From Deltaproteobacteria bacterium (GTDB lineage Bacteria; Myxococcota_A; UBA796; UBA9615), in contig JAJDAI010000981.1 of assembly GCA_029261955.1 (NCBI GenBank), positions 1 to 9,333 of the forward strand: a DNA stretch of 9,333 bases. Direction: 5' to 3'. The translations under genes and the position numbers were made by a program. The notes under the pieces were generated by a model that had not been told where the DNA came from, did not search any database, and was given only the letters and a program-made list of their open reading frames with translations. Of this stretch, positions 5,132 through 9,333 are shown piece after piece. The stretch's first letter is position 1. Each line of letters starts with the position of its first letter.

Positions 5132-6133
5132 TCAGAACTTCTTGCCGTGCTTCTTCGCCAGCTTCGCGGCCGTCTTGCTGTGCGGACCGCCGGAGTCGGC
5201 GATGGTCTGCAGGTGCGCGACGGTCGACGCACTGCCGCGGCCGGTGGCGAGGCGGTGGTCGAAGCCCTTGATGAGGTAGTCGATGGTCGCCGCGTTTCCG
5301 CCGCTCAGCACCGTCTCGATCAAGGCCGGGGTGGAGTCGAGCTCGGCCGAAGCGAGCCCGCGAGCCACGAGGTTCGCGGCGTCCTGGTCGTCGTCCGCAC
5401 CGTCGAGCATGCTCGTCAGCAGCGGGGCCCAGGCCTCCTGGTTGGGGTTGCCCTCGAGGTACAGGCGAGACGCGAACTTCGCGACCTTGCGGCGCTCGTC
5501 CACGCCACCCGCGGCGACGATGTGCTCGACGGCCGTGACGTGGTGGGCCGGGGGGGCCGTCACGGCGCCGCGCCAGGAGACCTCCTTGAAGGTCGGAATG
5601 CCCATCACCGTGGTCATCTCACCGACCGCGTAGTAGCCGATCAGCACCGGGATGGCGGCCATGCGCACCTCGGGGTCGTCGCTCGTCGAGATGGCGTCCG
5701 CCTCCTCCTGCGTCAGGTGGGGGAGCTGCGACTCGAGGGCGCCCAGGATGCGTCGGTTGATGCCGTCGTCGCCGCGGAGCAGCATGGCGCGCGCCGCCAG
5801 GACGTAGCGCTCGACGCCGCTGGCCGCGAACTCCTTGCCGATGTCACCGAGGTCGGCGGACTCGAAGCCCTCGCCGCCCGCGTCGATGTGGGCGAGGATC
5901 GCGTCGCAACCGGGGGCCTGCGCGCCGATCAGCTTCTTCCAGGCCTTGCGGCTCTCTTCGGTGCCCAGCAGGGGCTTGAACTTGGCGAGGGTCTTGCCGC
6001 TCTTCTTGTCGCCGTTGCCGACGCACTTGCCGCCCTCGGCGTCACCGACGGTGATGCCTCCGAAGGGGAAGGCCTGCGACACCGAGGGGAGCGCGAGCAA
6101 GGAAAGGATCAGGACGGTGCGGATGATGTTCAC
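5132..6133 (-). CDS. Exported alpha-helical protein of unknown function
   Basis: GTG 6133 is preferred (333 aa): GAGGAG lies 7 nt upstream, and a Sec signal begins directly (R5, core 6-15, SQA before Phe22). An in-frame GTG at 6157 would add eight residues before the signal. The mature protein is almost wholly predicted helical, with amphipathic segments such as PEVRMAAIPVLIGYY, ERYVLAARAMLL and AANLVARGLASAEL that suggest HEAT-like hairpins. The repeat is too diverged to align by eye, so an alpha-solenoid is an inference. It has two Cys, near the N-terminus, and a Lys-rich tail (KTAAKLAKKHGKKF) that contrasts with the acidic lipoprotein encoded next. No catalytic motif is seen. A sigma-54-type promoter lies upstream, and the 325-aa lipoprotein gene follows after 55 nt, so they likely form one transcript. 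A periplasmic scaffold or partner is possible. Confidence 0.82.
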   Translation of the reverse strand: MNIIRTVLILSLLALPSVSQAFPFGGITVGDAEGGKCVGNGDKKSGKTLAKFKPLLGTEESRKAWKKLIGAQAPGCDAILAHIDAGGEGFESADLGDIGKEFAASGVERYVLAARAMLLRGDDGINRRILGALESQLPHLTQEEADAISTSDDPEVRMAAIPVLIGYYAVGEMTTVMGIPTFKEVSWRGAVTAPPAHHVTAVEHIVAAGGVDERRKVAKFASRLYLEGNPNQEAWAPLLTSMLDGADDDQDAANLVARGLASAELDSTPALIETVLSGGNAATIDYLIKGFDHRLATGRGSASTVAHLQTIADSGGPHSKTAAKLAKKHGKKF

Positions 6134-6140
6134 TCGGTCA

Positions 6141-6146
6141 CTCCTC
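6141..6146 (-). promoter_or_regulatory. Ribosome-binding site GAGGAG
   Basis: GAGGAG lies 7 nt upstream of GTG 6133. It decides this start over GTG 6157, since the site would fall inside the coding region if the longer form were used. Confidence 0.65.
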
Positions 6147-6191
6147 GTTGAAGCCACGCTGACCCCCGGCCAGGCGGCTGCCTTCCACTAG

Positions 6192-6207
6192 AGCAGGGTT
6201 CATGCCA
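6192..6207 (-). promoter_or_regulatory. Sigma-54 (RpoN) promoter, -24/-12
   Basis: The minus strand reads TGGCATGAACCCTGCT, against the consensus TGGCACG-N4-TTGCW. GG and GC are both present with exact spacing, and only two positions outside these invariant pairs differ. The transcription start would fall near 6181, giving a leader of about 48 nt to the GTG at 6133 that includes the GAGGAG site. It lies in the only spacer before the exported-protein and lipoprotein pair. Palindromes upstream (AGACCGGTCT 6330-6339; ggacac repeats at 6295-6307) are possible enhancer sites, but weak. Confidence 0.6.
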
Positions 6208-6275
6208 CGTCCCCCAATGAGGGAGAAAGGCCCCTGTTCTCCTGCCTTTGCGCGGTCTTGAGGACCCTCCCCAGA

Positions 6276-6290
6276 CTGCGCGGGGCGCAG
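6276..6290 (-). other. Short perfect hairpin in the spacer after the kinase gene
   Basis: CTGCGC and GCGCAG pair perfectly around a 3-nt loop, 49 nt past the kinase stop. No U-run follows, so it is not a standard intrinsic terminator. It could be the RNA end of the kinase transcript or a protein site upstream of the sigma-54 promoter. Confidence 0.3.
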
Positions 6291-6338
6291 CATAGGACAC
6301 GGGACACGCGCGCACGCTGTCACGAGACAAGACCGGTC

Positions 6339-9333
6339 TCAGCAGGACAGGCGGTCTTGGGCCTCGCGATCGCGCAGCCCGATCGCCTGGGCGAGGGCCA
6401 GGGCCCGAAGCGAGTCGGCAGACGCGGCCAGCTCCAGCTGGACGGCCCGCTCGAGGCCGCGCTCGAGGGCCCACAGCAGGTCCTGCTCGAAGAAGCCGGT
6501 GCGCTCCAGCAGCTCTGTCGCGCGCTCCAGGTGAGCGGCGAAGGTCGACAGGTCGGGCAGGACGCAGGGCAGCAGCAGGACCTCGATGACCGCGAGCCAG
6601 CCCCGCTGTTCGCGCTCGATGACGGCCTCCGCCAGGGCCAGCAGCGCCACCCGGGCCTCCTCGAAGCCGTCCCGCCCGATCAGCACGAGGCAGAGGTTGA
6701 GGTAGGGCACGCAGTTCCAGGAGTCGGCGCGCTCGTTGGCGGCGATCGCCTCTCGATATCCCTGCTCCGCCGCGTCCCAGCGCCCCAGGTGCCGGTCCAC
6801 CTCGGCCAGGGAGTTGCGCGTCGCGCCGACCCCGATCCCATCCCCCACCTGCCGGTAGAGCGCCTGCCCCCGGGCCAGCTCGCGGCGGGCCCGGTCCAGC
6901 TCGCCGGTGTGCATGTGCACCGTGCCCAGGCCGAGCAGGGCGTCGGCCTGACCGTGAGGGTTGTCCAGGGCTTCGTTGGCCGCGCGCGCCTGCTCGTACA
7001 GCTCCCCCGCCTCGGGCAGGCGGCCCTGGTCCCGCACCGCGCTCGCCTGGAAGGACAGGGCCATCGCAGCCGGCAGGAGCTCGCCGTGCGCCGCCGCGTC
7101 CTCCGCCGCCTGCTGGGCCTCGGCTTCGGCTTCGGCGAAGGCGCCCTGCTGGTACAGGAAGATCGCGAGCCGCACCCGGAGCCGCGCCGCCCTCCTCGGG
7201 TCCCCCGCCGCGAGCGCCTCGTCGAGGCCACGGCGCGAGACCTGGAGCCCCCGCTCGGCGCGCGACTGGGCGACGCAGGCGACCGCGAGGTCTTCCAGGG
7301 CGTCGATGGCCAGATCGGGGCGGTCCAAGCGACGGGCGAGGTCCTCGGCCTGCTCGGCCAGCTCGCCGGCTTCAGCGTGCCTGGAGACCGCCCGCAGGCA
7401 GCGGCAGCGCAGCAACCAACCGACCAGGCGGTCCCCGTCCGCCTGCACGACCCCATCCCGCAGGTCCAGGAGCTCGAGCGCGGCGAGGTACTCCGAGCGG
7501 TCGCGGCGGCGGCGCGCACCGAGCAACAAGGGCTCCACGGCGTCCTCGCCCTGCCCCGCCGCGAGCAGGTGGCGCCCGCGCCGTTCGGCCTGGGGAAGCC
7601 CATCCCCCAGGGCCGTCGCGCAGGCGCGGTGCAGCTCCCTCGCGCGCCCCTCGTCCCGCGCCGCGCGCTCCAGGGCCTCCCGGAGCAGCCCGCTGCCGAA
7701 GGCCCAGGACCCGTGCACCCAGCGCCCCAGCCCCGCGCGCAGCACGGGCTCCAGCCAGGCTCCGGGCTCCGGCAGCGCCTGGCTCTGGCAGACGGCGACC
7801 CACTCGGCACGGCTCGCCCCGGGCCCCAGGATCGCGGCCACCTCGAGGGCGCGCCGCCGCCCCACGGCCGGCAAGAGCCGCCCCAGCTGGTCGTGCCAGA
7901 GCCGATGCAGCGAGTCGGGGATCTCGGGGATCTCGGACGAGCTCAGCTCGAAACCGGAAGGCCCCGGCGACAGCAGCCCGCGGTCGACCCAGTCACCCAC
8001 CACCTGCACGGCGAAGAGCGGGTTGCCGTCGGTGCGCTCGCGCACGTGCTTCGCCAGGGGACCGGTCAGGCCGAGCAGGGCCTGGACGAGGTCCGCGCTC
8101 TCCTGTTCGCCGAAGGGCCTCAGCGCGAGGGCATCGCAGCCAGCTCGCTCGAGCAGCTCGTCCCAGCCCTCCACCGCCGCGGACGCGGTCTCCTCCGAGC
8201 GGCAGCCGGCGAGCACCAGGGCCGGGGCGGGGCGGTCCGCGCCCGGGCGCAGCAGCCAGGCCGCCAGCTGGAGCTCGCTCGGACTTCGCCAGGAGTCGTC
8301 GAGCAGCAACACGACCGGGCGCTGCCGGCCGACGACGCGCAGGCCCTGTTCGAAGGCGGCGAAGCGGTGCTGCTGGGACCGCTCGCCCTGGGGGTCGAGG
8401 ATCGAGCAGAGGGCGCGCAGATCCCCCTCGTCCAGGTCGACGATCCGCTCCTGGAGGTGCTCGCTCAGCAGCTGCCCCTCCAGGCCTTCGGCCCCCAGGT
8501 GGCGGGTCAGGGAGCCGACCAGATCCTCGCCCGAAGCCGGATCCGAGCGCAGGACCCAGGCCGCGCCACGCTCCGCGGCGTGCTCTGCCAGCCAGCACAG
8601 CAGCCGGCTCTTGCCCGAGCCCATCGGGCCGCTGAGGGCGACGGCCCGCGGCGATGAGTCCTCGGCGCAGGCACGGAGCGCCGCCCAGAGGCGGTCCCGC
8701 TCCGCCGAGCGCCCGAGGAAGCGGGGCCTCCGAAGCCGGTAGAGGCCCAGGCCGATGCCCGGCAGCCGCTCGCCTCGGGCCTGCTCCTGCCACGCCTCAT
8801 CCACCGGGGCGGGCCGCGCGGGGAGCAGCCGGGCAGGCCGCGCGCGCTTGCCCCGGGGAGCCCTCGCGACGGTGGCGCTCGGAGAGGCGGGCTGGAGCTC
8901 AGCCGGAGTCTGCTCGCCACCCACCGAGCCGCCGCCTTCGAGCTGGCCGAGGGCCCAGGCCGCATCCGCCGCGAGCAGGAAGCGATCCTGGGGAGCCTTC
9001 TGGAGCAGCCGACGAAGCCAGCCCTCGAAGCCTTCGGGCACGTCGACTCGCGGCCGGAACCGCGGCGGGGAGGCGTCCAGGTGGCCGTCGACCTGCTGCT
9101 CGCTGTCGCCCGCGAAGACGGGGGCTCCCGTCGCCAGCCCCCAGGCCAGGCAGCCCACGGCGTAGAGGTCGGTGGCCGGGCCCTGGTCGCGCAGCTCGCC
9201 GCGCAGCTGCTCGGGGGCCATGTAGCCGACCGTGCCCCGCACCTCCTGCTCGAGTGCTCCGCGGCCGAGCGCGTGCGCGAGGCCGAAGTCCGCGAGCCGG
9301 TAGCGGTCCCCGCGCACGAGCACGTTCGCGGGC
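6339..9333 (-). CDS. Ser/Thr protein kinase - P-loop ATPase - TPR fusion (5' end missing)
   Basis: The frame enters from the right edge at PANVLVRG, the end of a kinase catalytic loop (normally HRDLKPANVL), so the N-lobe and catalytic Asp are outside the window. Counting from the Val at 9323, the kinase part shows DFG at 12-14, the GTVGYMAPE activation and APE segment at 30-38, D52 and R114. A Pro/Ala/Arg-rich linker (130-200) leads to FLGRSAERD, the usual entry of AAA_16-type ATPases. Walker A is GPMGSGKS (232-239) and Walker B is VVLLLDD (337-343). From about 590 the chain is helical with TPRs at a 40-residue period (starting near 670, 711, 751, 791, 831). This kinase-ATPase-TPR order is a common large signalling protein in Myxococcota, related to PknK-type regulators. 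It is presumably cytoplasmic, with the TPRs sensing a partner. The substrate is unknown. DFG, APE and both Walker motifs are intact, so it should be active. Confidence 0.93.
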   Translation of the reverse strand, partial: PANVLVRGDRYRLADFGLAHALGRGALEQEVRGTVGYMAPEQLRGELRDQGPATDLYAVGCLAWGLATGAPVFAGDSEQQVDGHLDASPPRFRPRVDVPEGFEGWLRRLLQKAPQDRFLLAADAAWALGQLEGGGSVGGEQTPAELQPASPSATVARAPRGKRARPARLLPARPAPVDEAWQEQARGERLPGIGLGLYRLRRPRFLGRSAERDRLWAALRACAEDSSPRAVALSGPMGSGKSRLLCWLAEHAAERGAAWVLRSDPASGEDLVGSLTRHLGAEGLEGQLLSEHLQERIVDLDEGDLRALCSILDPQGERSQQHRFAAFEQGLRVVGRQRPVVLLLDDSWRSPSELQLAAWLLRPGADRPAPALVLAGCRSEETASAAVEGWDELLERAGCDALALRPFGEQESADLVQALLGLTGPLAKHVRERTDGNPLFAVQVVGDWVDRGLLSPGPSGFELSSSEIPEIPDSLHRLWHDQLGRLLPAVGRRRALEVAAILGPGASRAEWVAVCQSQALPEPGAWLEPVLRAGLGRWVHGSWAFGSGLLREALERAARDEGRARELHRACATALGDGLPQAERRGRHLLAAGQGEDAVEPLLLGARRRRDRSEYLAALELLDLRDGVVQADGDRLVGWLLRCRCLRAVSRHAEAGELAEQAEDLARRLDRPDLAIDALEDLAVACVAQSRAERGLQVSRRGLDEALAAGDPRRAARLRVRLAIFLYQQGAFAEAEAEAQQAAEDAAAHGELLPAAMALSFQASAVRDQGRLPEAGELYEQARAANEALDNPHGQADALLGLGTVHMHTGELDRARRELARGQALYRQVGDGIGVGATRNSLAEVDRHLGRWDAAEQGYREAIAANERADSWNCVPYLNLCLVLIGRDGFEEARVALLALAEAVIEREQRGWLAVIEVLLLPCVLPDLSTFAAHLERATELLERTGFFEQDLLWALERGLERAVQLELAASADSLRALALAQAIGLRDREAQDRLSC

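Noticed and set aside
5077..5232. N-terminal extension of the 325-aa lipoprotein to 5232
   Set aside because: It would overlap the end of the upstream gene, has an Arg/Ser/Pro-rich shadow composition, and would bury the lipoprotein signal peptide and its Shine-Dalgarno internally.
4949..6151. A 400-codon plus-strand frame opposite the exported helical protein
   Set aside because: No ribosome site or domain; it also crosses the lipoprotein start and the intergenic hairpin. The minus gene has a good start, signal peptide and promoter.
6138..6203. A 21-codon upstream ORF (ATG 6203, stop just before GTG 6133)
   Set aside because: Its ATG overlaps the sigma-54 promoter and lies upstream of the expected transcription start near 6181, so it should not be in the mRNA.
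6258..8657. A 799-codon open frame on the plus strand opposite the kinase gene
   Set aside because: The minus strand encodes clear kinase, Walker and TPR motifs over the same bases. The plus-strand translation is low-complexity (R/Q/G/A-rich) with no domain, as expected for the antisense of a GC-rich gene.

Overview
The window is GC-rich, and every supported gene reads on the minus strand, so transcription runs from right to left. The gene content points to Myxococcota or a related former deltaproteobacterial lineage. Signs of this are a large Ser/Thr-kinase/ATPase/TPR fusion, outer-membrane lipoproteins with long Asp-rich (DDDDSA)n stalks, Cys-bounded DNDGDG repeats, and a good sigma-54 promoter. 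The taxonomy is inferred from protein style, not from a marker gene.

Layout in transcription order: (1) 9333-6339, the C-terminal part of a Ser/Thr protein kinase fused to a P-loop ATPase and TPR repeats; its 5' end lies outside the window. (2) 6338-6134, a spacer with a sigma-54-type promoter. (3) 6133-5132, an exported alpha-helical protein. (4) 5076-4099, a lipoprotein with an Asp-rich stalk and one DNDGDG module; its ribosome-binding site lies inside a strong hairpin. (5) 4098-4028, a bidirectional terminator-like hairpin and two 25-nt direct repeats carrying the GGTGTCTGACACC palindrome. (6) 3974-3228, an exported helical protein with two membrane-type segments, overlapping by 4 nt (7) 3231-1432, a second Asp-stalk lipoprotein with ten Cys-bounded acidic modules and a C-terminal PPC-like domain. 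(8) 1431-1168, a spacer with an AT-rich block and clustered palindromes. (9) 1167-136, a secreted protein with the Cys and Gln signature motifs of a thioester adhesin domain. (10) 125-92, a strong hairpin. (11) 65-1, the first codons of a probable cutA. No spacer without a gene exceeds 300 bases.

Five consecutive genes encode exported proteins, two of them lipoproteins with acidic stalks, so this looks like a cell-envelope or surface-protein locus. The two lipoprotein genes each follow a gene for an exported non-lipoprotein partner (5132-6133 with 4099-5076; 3228-3974 with 1432-3231), which suggests two partner-plus-lipoprotein transcription units. The kinase may regulate such functions, but nothing in the sequence links it directly to them.

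The observations most worth checking are the thioester-domain candidate in a Gram-negative secreted protein, the alternating A/B architecture of the ten-module lipoprotein, the hairpin that hides the ribosome-binding site of the 325-aa lipoprotein, and the sigma-54 promoter. No complete defence, CRISPR, biosynthetic or mobile system is visible.
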